Shown here: piece by piece, positions 1-12,122 of the stretch | How the letters are laid out: every line of letters begins with the position of its first letter | Position numbering within the stretch: position 1 is the stretch's first letter | Assembly: GCF_901000735.1 (NCBI RefSeq) | Contig: NC_081546.1 | Coordinates: 11,919,629 to 11,983,628 of the forward strand | Direction: 5' to 3' | Origin: Corylus avellana | Lineage: Eukaryota > Streptophyta > Magnoliopsida > Fagales > Betulaceae | Length of the DNA stretch: 64,000 nucleotides | Program-made: the position numbers and the translations under genes | Notes under the pieces: generated by a model | What the model saw: the letters and a program-made list of their open reading frames with translations, nothing else | The model's database searches: none | Told to the model about the DNA's origin: nothing

Positions 1-617
1 TTTTTTATTTTTGTTTCTTTAGAACCATGGGTCAATCGGTTAATCTTTTAAAAGTTGCCGCTATTGACAGTTCATTAGTGGCAACATTTAAAAGTCGCCA
101 CTAATGGTCCTGACGAAAAAACAAATAAAAAAATAGGCATTAGCGGCAACTTTTTAAAGTCGCCGTTGTTAGGCACTTAATAGCGGTAACTTTTTGTCGC
201 AGCTAATAAGGCCTATTTTTATTTTATTTTATTTTATTTTTTCAGGACCATTAGCGGCAACTTCAAATGTTGCCACTATTGACCACTCAATAGCGGCAAT
301 AGTTTGTTGCCGCTGATTGTGTTTAAATAGCGGCAACGTGTGTCGCCGCTATTGAGTGCCCAACAGCAGCGACTGTGTGATGTCGCCGCTGATGAGTGGT
401 CAATTGTGGCAATAATTGTCACCGCTATCGGTGTTGCTACTAAATATCAATTATTTTTGGTATTTAGCATCTACTATTAACGGCGACTTTATTGTCGCCA
501 CTAATGAGAGGTCATTAGCGGCAACCTTTAAAAGTTGCCGCTAATGACCCCTTATTTGTGGCAACATTTGTGTCGCCGCTAATAATTTGGTATCTAATGA
601 CCAAATTTCTTGTAGTG
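1..617. mobile_element. CACTA (En/Spm) element, terminal region
   Basis: The sequence stops at ...TTCTTGTAGTG (607-617), the reverse complement of the CACTACAAGAA terminus typical of plant CACTA elements. Inward from it lie many copies, in both orientations, of a short unit around TAGCGGCAAC / GTCGCCGCTA, the dense subterminal inverted repeats to which the CACTA-encoded DNA-binding protein is known to bind. The other end and any transposase lie outside the window, so it is unknown whether the element is autonomous. No open frame of interest is seen here. Confidence 0.8.
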
Positions 618-1265
618 CATCCAGTAGGCGTCTTAGCACTTAAGGACCCGATCATTTGGCCCTACGATTGGGATACATGGGCTTATTGTTTTACAGAGCC
701 GTAGGAGCCGTAGTACTTGGGATTCCTGTAATACCCAGACTTTTTAAATCGTTTTAAAAAGAGTTGTCCTTTACTCAATCGGTTAATAGACTTCTAAATC
801 AACCTTAAACAGAAAACCTTAAGCCATCTTAGCATAACCCAAAGCCCTCACACTTAGCCATGAAGCCTTGAAGTAAAACCCAAACCTACCATTTCTAACT
901 GTACGTACGCCCAGGGAACGGGATGTACACTCTTGTCTTTAGTAGAGGACGTACGTGTGGGGATCACTGGACGTACACTCTTGTCTCTAGTACCAAACGT
1001 ACGCTAGGGGACCACATCGGACGTACACTAGGGGACCACACCAGATGTACTCTACCAATAGTACATTGTACTCTGCAAATAAAATAGGATGTACGCCAGG
1101 CGACCACACCGGACGTATGCTGCTTTTTGGAAAACCCTTGGATAATACCCAGAACGTACGCTGAACCCTTTTACCCAATGTGTAATAGTACCGGACGTAC
1201 ACCACTATAGTACCGGACATCCTCTACTTTTCAGAGTAGTTGGTGAACACTTCCAGCTTTTCTCT

Positions 1266-1273
1266 CCTATAAA
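1266..1273 (+). promoter_or_regulatory. TATA box of the solo LTR
   Basis: TATAAATA lies between the repeat-rich U3 part of the LTR and a pyrimidine-rich stretch that could hold the start site (about 1290-1310). A possible splice donor (AAGGTAAC) follows near 1420. It would have driven the retrotransposon transcript; present activity is unknown. Confidence 0.5.
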
Positions 1274-1608
1274 TACCCACTCCCCTCTTCATTCCCAGAG
1301 CACTTTTCTCGCCCCCTAGGCCTTTAGAAGCCTTGTGTGTTCATCTTTGTGAGTTTCCTTGTGAATTGAGAGGAATTTTGGGAAGAAGAAGGAGAGCTTG
1401 TGTTCTTGCCATTCTTAAGGTAACCCCTAACCATTTTATGCTTTCATTACTGTTTTATTGCTATGAGTTTTCAAAAGAATACCATGTTAGATTTTTACTC
1501 CTTTCTTTACGAACCAGGAAACGTTTATAAAAAGAATTTCGAAAACTCCTTTGATTTCTTGTATTGTTTGATGTCGAATTTTCTTACGTTGCTTGTGTCT
1601 ATTTGTTA

Positions 1609-1844
1609 GAGCCTGTTTGGGATTGCGTTTAAAAAATAGAGCTTTTAAGTCAAAAAAAGCTTTTGGGCAAATGCTTCATTTTTAAGCTTTTGCCAATAGT
1701 GTTTTTTTTTTTTTTTTTGTGGCTATTTTTACCCTAAAGAGCGCTTTTAATTTTTTTTACCAAATGAGTACTTTTTTCTTCAAATGGACTTGTCGAGTTT
1801 TAAAAGCACTTTTAAGTCCCTCAAACGTAATCTCAAACAGGCTC
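1609..1844. mobile_element. Tourist-like (PIF/Harbinger) MITE inside the solo LTR
   Basis: Terminal inverted repeats of about 23 bp, starting GAGCCTGTTTGG and ending CAAACAGGCTC, differ at about two positions. The 3-bp target duplication TTA flanks both ends (1606-1608, 1845-1847), as is usual for PIF/Harbinger elements. The 236-bp length without coding capacity fits a MITE. It inserted after the LTR was in place. Confidence 0.8.
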
Positions 1845-3150
1845 TTAGCCTAGAAGGAGATGTAAAAGCTTATAGATTTTATAGAAGCCCTAAAACACAG
1901 CTTTGAAGCTTATTTCCAGATTTCCTAACTCACTGACCGGATAGACGCTCTCGAGCTCGGATGTATGGTCAGGAAACTAGGTATCTGCCTTTAAGCCTCA
2001 CTCTTGTGTATTTTCGAGTCTATCGATCCTTTTAATAGATAGGGTTTAGTATCTTACTCGTAAGGGTCCTCTTGAACTGTGCATGACGACATGTTGTATT
2101 TCATTATAGTAGGATTTAGCTATATCAGAGGATTTAAGCGAGCGTACGAGGTAAGTAAACACTTACGAACACTTTCTTAAAACGTGAGATATGTTAGTTG
2201 ACTAACCACTAGTATGATATGAGCATGTCTACTTTTCGTAATAATTTGGTAATTACTTTATTAATTGAATAATAAGATGCATCGTGTGACATGGTACATT
2301 GGTACGTGTGGTATAAATGGCCATGGGCTTACTATATAGACTTCATTTTATGGTCAAATGTGTGTGTTATTATGTGGGCTTTGGATCCAATGGTTTTGTG
2401 ACCAGGTGCAACCATTCCCAAATGACTCGGTCACTACAAGATGGACATCATTAGTGGTGTGGGCCAATCGAGGTCAGACTTGGTCGTGCCGTTAGTGTTA
2501 TGTACGGTAGCGTACAATGGCTGGGGCACTAGCATTGTATTACAGATCCCTCGGGACAGCGCTAACCTTGCTGAGAAGGGGTAATATCTCAGGTAAACAA
2601 TACATGAGAGTTATGACCTATAAAGCATTATATTTTCCTGCATTAAAATATTTAGGCGTTTGCCGCAAGGAGTACTCCACTCTTTTATTAACCAAACAAT
2701 ACTTTTATAGTGTATTAACGGAGACAACAGCTCTTTTAAATGTTTACTAAAACTGCATGTTTATTTTTGCTTAAATGAACTCATATCATACTAAAACTGT
2801 AAGGTTTACTTACTAAGTCGTTAAACTTACGCTGTTATTACCCATTTAGGAAGCTTGCCACTTGTAGCCAAGAGTGGTATGACTACCACTGTAGGCCTTG
2901 CTTAAGGATTTGTATAATGTTATCAGGTTTGCCTTTTTTGATTAGTTGCTCTATGTATTTAATTTGAGGATTTTACTTGTACTATGACAATGTAAATAGT
3001 TTCTCTTAGATTGTATTTCACCTTCCTATGCATTACTCTGAAATGCTTAGAGGGGTGATTCCTCATTTAACCACAAGTTGGTTTAACTAAGGCAGTTGCC
3101 AGTAACCCTACCAGGTTAGCCAAGGCTAATTTTGGGGGCGTTACAATTCC

Positions 3151-3477
3151 AGTAGATTGCTTGGGACAAGCCTATACTATGCATCCTTTTGATTATGTAA
3201 ACTGCACATTTTTTTATATTTTGTATATAGGAGGACTTTGACTCATGGGAAGGTTAAGACCTCCCTATAATAGTCACTTTTGGTTTATGCCTCCTTGTAA
3301 GGCTTGTAATTTTTTTTTTTTTTTTTTGTGTGTGTGTGTTGGAATACCGATTTTATATGAATACAAGACGACAAATATTTATATTAAGGTTGTAATTATA
3401 CTAGCTGCATCTATTTTTTTTTCCTATGTTGAATAGTAATTTAATGATAATAATAATAACAACAATATACCTCCTTA
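3151..3477. other. Non-coding DNA with simple repeats
   Basis: No gene is seen. The stretch has a T-run followed by (TG)n near 3310-3340 and an imperfect TAA repeat at about 3436-3462, just before the start of duplicated copy A. Confidence 0.5.
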
Positions 3478-4434
3478 ACTATTGCAAGTTCATTTAGTTT
3501 GCGTTTTCCCCTATTCACCATAAACGGGGCGTGACACAACTAAAGTATGAAGTCCAAATATATAAGAAAAAAGTTGATTACCTATAGAAGGAAAATGACA
3601 CAAACAGGTCAAGAGGGAAAATTTAAATTTTTTCTTTGATTTTGTTAATGCTAGTTGTTTATATTGTACTCGGTGCATAAGTTGTTGTGTAATGGAGTAG
3701 TTTGAATCATGTAATATGTACCTTTACTTTTATTTAGCTGACTTATGTAATTCTATTAGAACATTTTATATTGAAATGAGCCGTTTGCAAGCATTTATAC
3801 ATAAGTCATCAGGCGTTGAAGACAACAAGTAAAACATATAACATATAACATTCTATTCAAGTAACTGTTCAAAGAGTAACATAAAACCCTTACATAACGT
3901 CTTCAGGTTACTTTTGCAATGGTAATATAAAAACCGTACACAAAATGCTTAAGTGTCTGTCCAAATGGTAATTCCATAAAAACCCATACAAATCCTAAAT
4001 GCAATAGAGATGTGACATAAAAATTTTCCAAAAGTTGTCATGCCTGATCTAGCAAAAAAAAAAAAAAAAAACCACAAAAAAACATAATAGTTAATTGCCA
4101 CCATGTTTTTTAACACCAAAAGTTGTCGACAATCTTTGTTAATACTACCATAGTCCTACTAAGTTGCAGCTGGCTGATTATGTTCTATTCCTTTGTTAAT
4201 GTCTTACATTAGCTGCGAAACTCCAACCTACACCAAATTTAAATATTTGATAACATATTGTACCACATTTTTTTCCATATTTCTTATTCAGACCATGATT
4301 CCCAACTAATAATACTATATTTCTTATTCAAATCATCGTTCCCAAATAATAATGCCATACTTACCATTGTTCTCCTTTTTGACCTCCTAGGTCCTTTTTT
4401 TTTTTTTTTTTTTGATTGAAAGGGGGAAAAGCGG

Positions 4435-7400
4435 TTACATGGGATGATCTTTCTCACTCTTGATCCATAAGGAAGAGAGAATGGGAGAACCTAAGGGAAT
4501 GCTACCAAACACAAGGTGGGTAGCGGTCCATTTTGCTAAATTGTGTGAACGGAAATTGGCACATCTAGACACTTTCAAACCATTCTAGCTTTGAAAGGAA
4601 GAAAGATCAAGGGTAATGTTCGATACAATAGTGGCAAACTGCCAAGAAGAAAATAAAAGAGGCTGATTCACTTCAAGGATAACCAGAAGTGCATCCCCTT
4701 CTAAGTCAAAACTCCTAAAACTGGTAGAAGAAGCCAAACAAGTGGCAAGAAGAGCAGCTGAAGCTTCACCCAAAAGGACATCCGTAGAATGGAGTTTTTG
4801 AGTAGCTGCAAGAACAATATGTCAAAGTTGCCTTTAATTGCAACATCAAAGTTCCCTTTGAAGCAACCTGGCTGAGGAGGAAGCCATCGAGAGGGAAGAA
4901 CTGCATCACGCCAGGCTGAAAGATGAAACTCTAAGGAAACTTTTATTTGCTGAATAGCCTTACTTGGAATAGGTTGAATGGCTTCATGGATTTGCTTGTT
5001 CCTAGAAAACCAAATAAAATCAAGAGTAAGAGCAGCAAATAATTGAAATTTCCTAGTTCCAGCCAAAGGAATAGCTAGCCTATCCAAAGGATAAATTATA
5101 GCAAGGATCCAATCCGAAATAGGTCTAAAGGAGAAAGAGGAAGTAGTGATAGGCCAAGGAGAACTCTTCCAAAGAATTCTAGCTAAATTGCATTCCAAGA
5201 AAATATGGCATAAAGTCTTAAGAGGACCTTCGCAAAAAGGGCACACCCAAGCCAAAGGATCCTCAGCAACAACAAATCTCCCAATGTTAGCCCTAGAAGG
5301 CAAGGTATCCCATGCAATCTTCCAGCGAAGATGTTTCAGCCTTGCTTGAAGTTTAAGACCCCAAAGGGCTTGCCAATCCATTGAAGAAAGAGGAGAGGAT
5401 CTAGTGGAAGAAGGCAAGGAGACTTCACAGGCAGACTTCACTAAGAAGGTACCTGAGCGAGAAAGAGGCCCAAGTCCATTTGTCTTCAGTTCTGGTATGA
5501 GGAATATGAATACCAAGGATATTCTAGATAGATGGGGGATCAAAAAGAACATGTAAAAAATTAACATTACAAGACCGAGAACTAGTAAGCAAAAGATCAG
5601 CAACAAAAAAAAATTAGGCAGCTCCACCAAGTGCACATTCGGCCTAGGCTTGAAGCTAGGCATGGAAGGAATCCAAGGAGAATTCCAAATTTGAATATTT
5701 GCCCCATCAGCAATGGACCAGGAAGCACCTTTCTGCACCACTTTCCTGTTCTTCAACAAGCCTTTCCAAATCCAGGATGATAAGGGATTAAGAGGAACAT
5801 CCAAAAAGGAAACCCCATTCCGAAGATATTTACCACGAAGAGCTTCAACCCAAAGAGGAGAATCATTGGTAATCATTTTCCAACCTAGTCGAGCTTGGAG
5901 AGAATTATTGAGGAATTCCATAGAGCATATACCTAGCCCACCCAAGGCTTTAGGCTGAAAAATACTATCCCAAGAGAGGAATGAGAGATTATGCTTCTTT
6001 TCCTGACGAAAACCCCACCAAAATTTCCTCAAGATCGAATTTATCTCTGTGCAAAGAGACTTGGGCAAAAGGAAAGGAGACATAATGTAAGAAGGGATAG
6101 CATTAGCCACCGATTTCACAAGAGTAGTCCTGGTTGCCTGGGATAAAAGTTTGGCCTTCCAACCATAAACCTTACCTAAAATTCTTTCCTTCAGCTCAAT
6201 GAAACTATCCTTCTTTTTTCTTTGAATAAAAAGAGGAATACGCAAGTATTTAGCTCTAGCAGGAATAAGAGGCAGCTTGAGAATGCTATTAATAGAAGCT
6301 TTCACCGAAGGCTTGCAATTCTTGCTGAAGAAAATTGCAGACTTGGAGAAATTAATATGTTGCCCCGAACATTTAGAGTATGTAGAGAGACATTTGACAA
6401 TAACATTTGATTCAGCATTCTTGGTCTTGGAGGAGATCATGACATCATCCGCAAACAAAAGATGAGAGATAGGAGGGCTCAATCTCGCTATCTTAATACC
6501 ATGAAGAGTACCCAAGTTCTCTTCTCTCAATAAAAGTCTAGAGAGAATTTCAGATCCGAGAATAAAATGGAAAGGAGAAATAGGGTCTCCTTGCCTAAGA
6601 CCATGAGCAGGAGAAAACTTGCCAAATGGAGCACCATCAAGAAGGATGGAGAAGGAAGAGGTGGTGAGGCATTGACTAATCCACTGAATCCATATAGGAT
6701 GGAAACCAAGTAAAGATAGGATTTTCAAACGAAAATCCCATTCCATGGAATCAAAAGCCTTCTTCATATCAAACTTCAAAGCTATAAGTCCACAATTCCC
6801 TCTCTTCTATTTCATAGAGTGAAAAACTTCATTAGCCAGAAAGGTGTTGTCGTGAATAGATCTCCCGTTCAAAAAAGAAAACTGAGTAGGAGAGACAATC
6901 TTATGAAGAAGAGGCTTAAGTCTATTAAAAGAATTTTTTGAGATAATTTTGTAATTGAAATTAGTAAGACTAATAGGCCTGAAGTGAGTCACTAGAGAAG
7001 GATTTTCCACCTTGGGAATTAGGGCAACGTTTGTATGGTTAAACTCCTTAAGCATATAACCCCTCCTAAAAAAGGATTGCATCGAATCTATCACACTGAT
7101 CTTCAGAATCGGCCAATAGGACTTATAGAAAAGCCCTGTCATACCATTAGGACCAGGCGCTTTGTTAAGACCAAGCTCAGAGATAACTGAGAAAATTTCA
7201 CATTCATCCGGTATAACACACAAACGAACATTCTCTTCATCAGAAATGAAATTATCCACCAAGTCATTGAAACTGGAATCAAAGATAGGGTGAGTGGTGG
7301 AAAAGAGGTTACTGAAGTGATTAACCAAAAAAGAGCCTATATTCTCCATTCCACTAATATTGGAACCATCATCAGACCTTGAACAAGAGATAGAATTATA

Positions 7401-8509
7401 CCTGCGATGGCATGCTGTGGAAGCATGGAAGAATTTTGTATTAAGATCGGTGCAAGAGAGCCCCAATTCCCATGATTTTCGCCTCCATAAAACTTCCTCT
7501 CTCAAGAGCTGTTCCTGCAAAGCCTCTTGAGGAGAAATCTCTATAGCCGCACTACTGGGAGAGTGAGGAGATGATTGAATTTCACTAATTTGGGACATAA
7601 GAGACTTAATCTTAGTCTGAATATGGTCAAAATGATGAATCTTCCAATACTTCAAAGCAACCTTAGTTTGCTTCCACTTCCTACTTAAAGAGAAAGATGG
7701 AGAACCCTCCACTTCAACCAACCAAGCCCCAGAAACGACTGAGTGACTAGATTGATCACGGGTCCAAAAAGCCTCAAATTTAAAGGGCTTAGGAATATTT
7801 TTATAAGTACCAGTAGTTGACAGCAAATTAGGTCAGTGACCCAAATTAATAGCCAAAAAGTGGTTAATCAAAGAATTAGGAAAGAGATTCACCGAACCTT
7901 GATTAGCCAAGCCCTGATCCAGCCTTTCTCTGATATTAGCTATACCAAGACAATGATTGCTCTAGGTAAATTTACTACCAACAAAACCCAAATCAACCAA
8001 AGCATTAGAGTGGACAAAATCAGCAAAATCGTTATGGGAGGTAGAACCAAAATTGCGACCACCACACTTATCCGCAAATGATAAAATCGCATTGAAGTCT
8101 CCAAACAAAAGCCAGGCACCACCAAAAGAGTTATCCAAATTAGTAAGGTGAGGCCAAAAAGCACTTCGACACTGCGATGTATGAGGTGCGCAAACACAAG
8201 AGATCATCCAAGAACGTTGAGGAGAACCAGCAACCACCAGGCAAGAAATGTAGTTTTGATCAAGCTAAATAGTCTCCAAAACAAAGCCTGCTTCCAAGTC
8301 ACAAACATGCCTCCTTTCAAACCAACAGGAGGAACTTCCAATCAAGAAGAGAAACCCAAGTGAAGAAGAGAATTCCAGAAACGAGAAGAGACCACCTTTA
8401 TTTCAGTTAGAAAAAGAACATCAGGATGATGAATCCTGATGAGAGCTCGTAAGGAACGAATTGTCAGGGCACAAGCCAGACCCCGACAATTCCAAGCAAT
8501 AATCTTCAT
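4435..8509 (-). pseudogene. LINE ORF2 (endonuclease-RT-RNase H), copy A
   Basis: The start MKIIAWNCRGL is the APE-endonuclease N-terminus typical of plant L1 ORF2, and a second endonuclease motif (GDFNAI) lies near 8110. Then come the RT motifs NKAPGPNGM (about 7140), FDMKKAFDS (about 6770), RQGDPISP (about 6590) and the catalytic FADD (about 6450). A cysteine/histidine zf-RVT region (CPFCEGPL...CHIFLEC, about 5200) and a C-terminal plant-type RNase H (to about 4435) follow. Damage includes a frameshift in the endonuclease region, a TGA near 7833, a TAG at about 6810 (VFHSMK then stop) and a frame change in the RNase H part near 4820. From about 7830 to 4820 the frame is open except for the TAG. 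Confidence 0.9.
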
Positions 8510-9107
8510 AGGGGTGGGGGGAGGGGGCAAGTTAAAGCTTGCAGCCCCATTAGAGATAGAACCAACTGATGAGAAAACACCCACTTCCTCATCACCAGAA
8601 GGACCATCGTCACAGTCTCCAAAAGAAGGGCTAGTAAACAGCACATGTTTTTTGGGAGGTAAATGAGCAGAGTTGGTGGAAGAGGACAAGCTGGAGGATT
8701 TTATGTAAGGATGGAAGCGTTTTTTAGAAGAAGAGCAAGATGGGTATTTAGGTGGTTTCAGAGGTGGAGGGGGTAAGGATGTTCTGGAAGATGTCGTATT
8801 TGGGCATGGGGTCAAGGCGTCAATGGCTTTAGTGATAGGAAAAGAAGCTAACATGGTAGTTGTAGAATTAATAAGAGGAGAAGCCAACGTGGCAGAAGGA
8901 GAACTAAGAGAAGCAGTAGAACTAGTTCCAAGAGAACTAGAAAAGTTAGAAACTTGAGAACCAACCAAAATAGGATCTAAAGTGCAAATGGGATCGATTG
9001 AGCTGGAGGCAATAGACCAAGGGTAGTAAGAGAAACTAAGCTGGAGGTTTTTGAGATTGGCTGCATGGGATAGCATTAAAGAGGACATGATTGGCCTCAG
9101 TTGAAAA
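8510..9107 (-). pseudogene. LINE ORF1, C-terminal part, copy A
   Basis: Continuation of ORF1 beyond the hAT insertion. It is a low-complexity Ser/Thr/Pro-rich tail (about residues 100-300 of ORF1) with a proline run just before ORF2. In this copy the frame runs without a stop from ORF1 into the ORF2 start (…TPMKIIAW), whereas copy B ends ORF1 in an ATGA overlap with ORF2. The 5' part of the same ORF lies at 23288-24314. Confidence 0.8.
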
Positions 9108-9296
9108 TAGGGGTGCCAATGCGGCCTAACCGCTAATTGCTATAACTGCTAACCACTAACCGCTTAACCGTATTAACCGCTAACCGCCTAACCTCTATAA
9201 CCGCCTAACGGTTAGCGGTTAGAGGTTATTGGGTATACTAACCGTAACCGCTAACCGCCTTTTTATATAATATATTTTTATAATTATAATTATAAT

Positions 9297-10199
9297 TGAA
9301 AAATACTATTCCGACTCCAAAACTTGTTTATCACAATTTATGCGGAATTAATACTATGAAGCAATAAACAATTCAATCACCCAAAATATATAAAGCAATA
9401 AAGAGGCAGACACAGATATTTTGGTTACGAAGAGGAAATCTTTTAGAAACTGATCTAAAAGTAAAACCTCTCTGGGGCAGCTAAACCCAGGAAATCACTA
9501 TCAAAAGATTATCCTGAGATTACAGACACTAGGAACACTTACAACCCTTTGCAAGACCTTGGCTCTCTAAGATCGACAAACCTACAACTCGTCTCCTTGC
9601 TGACAATCTTCTTCAACGTGATTCTCCTTTACCGGACCATTCTGATAGACTTTTCAACCGTAGATTTATCAAAGGAATAACTAAAACTCTAAGAGATTCA
9701 ATTTAATGCTCACCACATAAGATCTCTCTTAGCACAGCCTCCGACAAACTCTCTGGGGGTGAAAATCCGTGCCTCTCTCTTCTATAATGATGTATATAAA
9801 CCCCCGACAAAACCCTAGACCTAACCCACTTAAAATCACGTTTTTGGGCCTAAAACTTACGGGGTGTCTGGACAGGTTAATGGGCTGTCCAGACAGGGCC
9901 TTGTGGAGCAAAAATAGAGTTTCTGGAAATGTGGTCCGGACCCGAGGAAGGCCTATCCGGACAGGGCATGCAATGGGTGAAACAACATTCTAGAAATGCT
10001 GTCCAGCCTTGATCAACAGCTCCGATTGATGGGCGTTTGTGGTCCGATTGAGCTAAAATTTTGCAAGGACGTTCATGACATATGAATCTACATTATGAGC
10101 GGTGGAGATTGGATTCTGAGCATTCTATATTAGTGTTTGAGCCTCTGAACAGTAGCCTTTGTATTTTGGAACTGAATTAAGCCAACACAAGAACTAACA
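9297..10199 (-). repeat. 3' LTR of the gag-remnant retrotransposon
   Basis: 903 bp, paired with 20948-21830. It contains several CCGGAC/GTCCGG-type motifs (about 9845-9965), also abundant in the LTRs of the element at 26337-33680. Confidence 0.9.
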
Positions 10200-10214
10200 A
10201 ACTCCCCCTTTGGC
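10200..10214 (-). other. Polypurine tract
   Basis: On the minus strand this reads GCCAAAGGGGGAGTT and lies directly next to the 3' LTR, where plus-strand DNA synthesis of an LTR retrotransposon starts. Confidence 0.85.
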
Positions 10215-11739
10215 AATTCAGTGACAAAACCAAAATGCCGAGCCAATCCTATCATCTCCCCATATTTACTCCCCCTTTTTGTCACAGAATGACAAAAGGT
10301 CTTCATGTTCCCTGAAACACTTCACAAAATACATCAAGGCATATGTGGAACAAGAAGACATAAATAAAACTCTTGATAAAAAAAATGACGTAGAATGCAT
10401 GATCATAAAGAAACATCAGTAAAACTCCCCCTCAATGTATGATTCAATTAACAACAAGAAACTGGAAATGCAAAAGATGTTTCTCCCTCTCAAAAGTCAA
10501 ATGAATACACATGATACACATCAATGACTCATGTATTACACAATGAATATCCTAAACATGCTCCAAATATGCAAAATATACAATAGATTAGAAATGGCAA
10601 GAAACTCATATTGCTTAACCCAAGCCAAGAAAATGTTCCATTCAACTCATGCTTGTGTGGTGTGTGTGTAAACTATCCAAAGAGAAAAATTTTCAACTTA
10701 CAAAATGAAGAGAAAGTTTCACCACCATGAGGTTTTGACAAGTATATCAAATCAAAAGTCAAACCTTATCATACTAGGGCCTAGCTACTCCCATCCTATA
10801 CATTTCTCTTTGTAAAACATTTTACACAAGTTTGACACAGTGAAATAAATTCCTTTTAGAATATGATGTTTTGATTTTATTTGTTTCACTATCTTGTTTA
10901 TTTTTCTCTTTCAAAAAGTATCCTTAAACTTTTGGTGGTTATCACAAAAAAGAAAGCAGGAATTTTTATGCCCTAGGTTCAACTAGCATATAGTCAATTT
11001 GAAGAATATGACTAGTCAAAAACCTCATATTGTTACCTAACAAACCTCACAAATAAAGTGAAACAAAACCTCAATTTAAGCTTAAATGTGTACAAGAGAT
11101 AAAGCATGGGCAAAATGTACCACATAAGCTCAGGCTTTAGATAACTACAAAAACAAGTCCATTGACACAAATTTTCATCTCATGCATATTAAGAACATTC
11201 CAAGACGCAATGAATTAAATCCATGAAAAGCAACATGAGAACTTAATGGACTATCTAGGTGCATAAGACAAAAGTACGAAAAGAAAACAATCAAAATAAA
11301 ATATTTTTGTCTTTTTGAAAATTTTCACAAAAGAAATGCACACGAACGAAAACAAATGCAAAACAAACAAAAATGTAATGCAAAACAAAACAACATGCTT
11401 GAATTGAGATTACAACATGCAAGACATGAATGTCCTTTAGCATTAAACTTTCATCGCATCTTATAGGTCCCACTACAAAATAATGATTTGGTTTAATAAC
11501 TACTTCTAGGTCTTCACAAGACATTACACATTCCTGAACATTTGATTAGTAAGTAGACAAAAATCTTGGTGGTCCACACACAACATCTCATCTATAAGCT
11601 TTTCAAAGATCATGATATATGGATTTCTTGAAAAATCCTTTATGAATATGCCTCAAAACAAGAATCTCAAAACAACCATGTATACACTCTTCATACAAAA
11701 AGTGTAACAACAAAAATAAAGCAAAAAAAAAAAAAAAAG
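10215..11739 (-). other. Internal non-coding region of the LTR retrotransposon
   Basis: No believable gene is present. About 10215-10950 matches, on the minus strand, the region 32118-32852 of the other LTR element (for example the shared CTTGGCTTGGGTTAA and TATGAGTTTCTTGCCAT). The two elements therefore belong to one family with a conserved long 3' untranslated region. Confidence 0.75.
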
Positions 11740-11941
11740 GGGAAACTTCACTTAGCCCCCCCATACTTTCACCCTTTTTGCAGACACCCCCCCATTGTTC
11801 AAAACCTCGCACTTACGTGTATCAAAGTTTGAGTTTCGTTCACTTTGGCCCTTCCGTTAGGATTTTCTGTGAAATCCTAACGGAAGGGGTCGCACGTGCC
11901 GCACACGTGCGAAAGAATTATTGGAAGCCCCGTTTTACCCC
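11740..11941 (+). repeat. MULE terminal inverted repeat, left
   Basis: 202 bp, near-perfect inverse of 19773-19973. It contains a perfect internal palindrome near 11851-11886: CTTCCGTTAGGATTT and its complement around a six-base loop. It probably acts as transposase-binding region and as promoter for the GRF gene, whose ATG lies 181 bp inside. Confidence 0.92.
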
Positions 11942-12122
11942 TGAAGTCGCTTCTTTGTTGCCCTGCTTCTGCACCATTTAAATCGAAATCATCTTCTTCT
12001 TTTTTCGTTCCACTTTTCTTCCAAATTTTTCTCCTTCTTCGGGCAGGCCCGTGTTTGTTGTTGTTCTTCTTCGTGCTGACCATTTCATCATTCTACTTGG
12101 TTATACCCATTTGATACCCATT

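Larger units (their letters stand above)
727..3145 (+). mobile_element. Solo LTR of a retrotransposon (probably Ty3/gypsy)
   Basis: It begins TGTAATACCC and ends GGGCGTTACA (TG...CA with a short TGTAA/TTACA inverted end). The 5-bp target duplication ATTCC stands at 722-726 and 3146-3150. There is no second LTR, primer-binding site or pol, so this is a solo LTR left by LTR-LTR recombination. Its 2419-bp length and TGTAATACCC start suggest a Ty3/gypsy chromovirus such as the Tekay/Del group, which is inference only. The U3 part (about 900-1230) holds many ACGTAC-centred repeats upstream of a TATA box at 1266. The small open frames inside are not convincing genes. Confidence 0.85.

Noticed and set aside
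2430..2450. CACTACAAGATG inside the first solo LTR, like a CACTA terminus
   Set aside because: Single occurrence, no subterminal repeats or matching inverted end; chance match.
3520..3536. GGGGCGTGACA resembling the end of a gypsy LTR
   Set aside because: No matching TG start or target duplication could be found on the left. Copy B has only the same 3' part next to a gap.
5146..6465. Plus-strand open frames opposite the LINE RT region
   Set aside because: Antisense shadows of LINE ORF2, repeated in copy B at 37452-38774.
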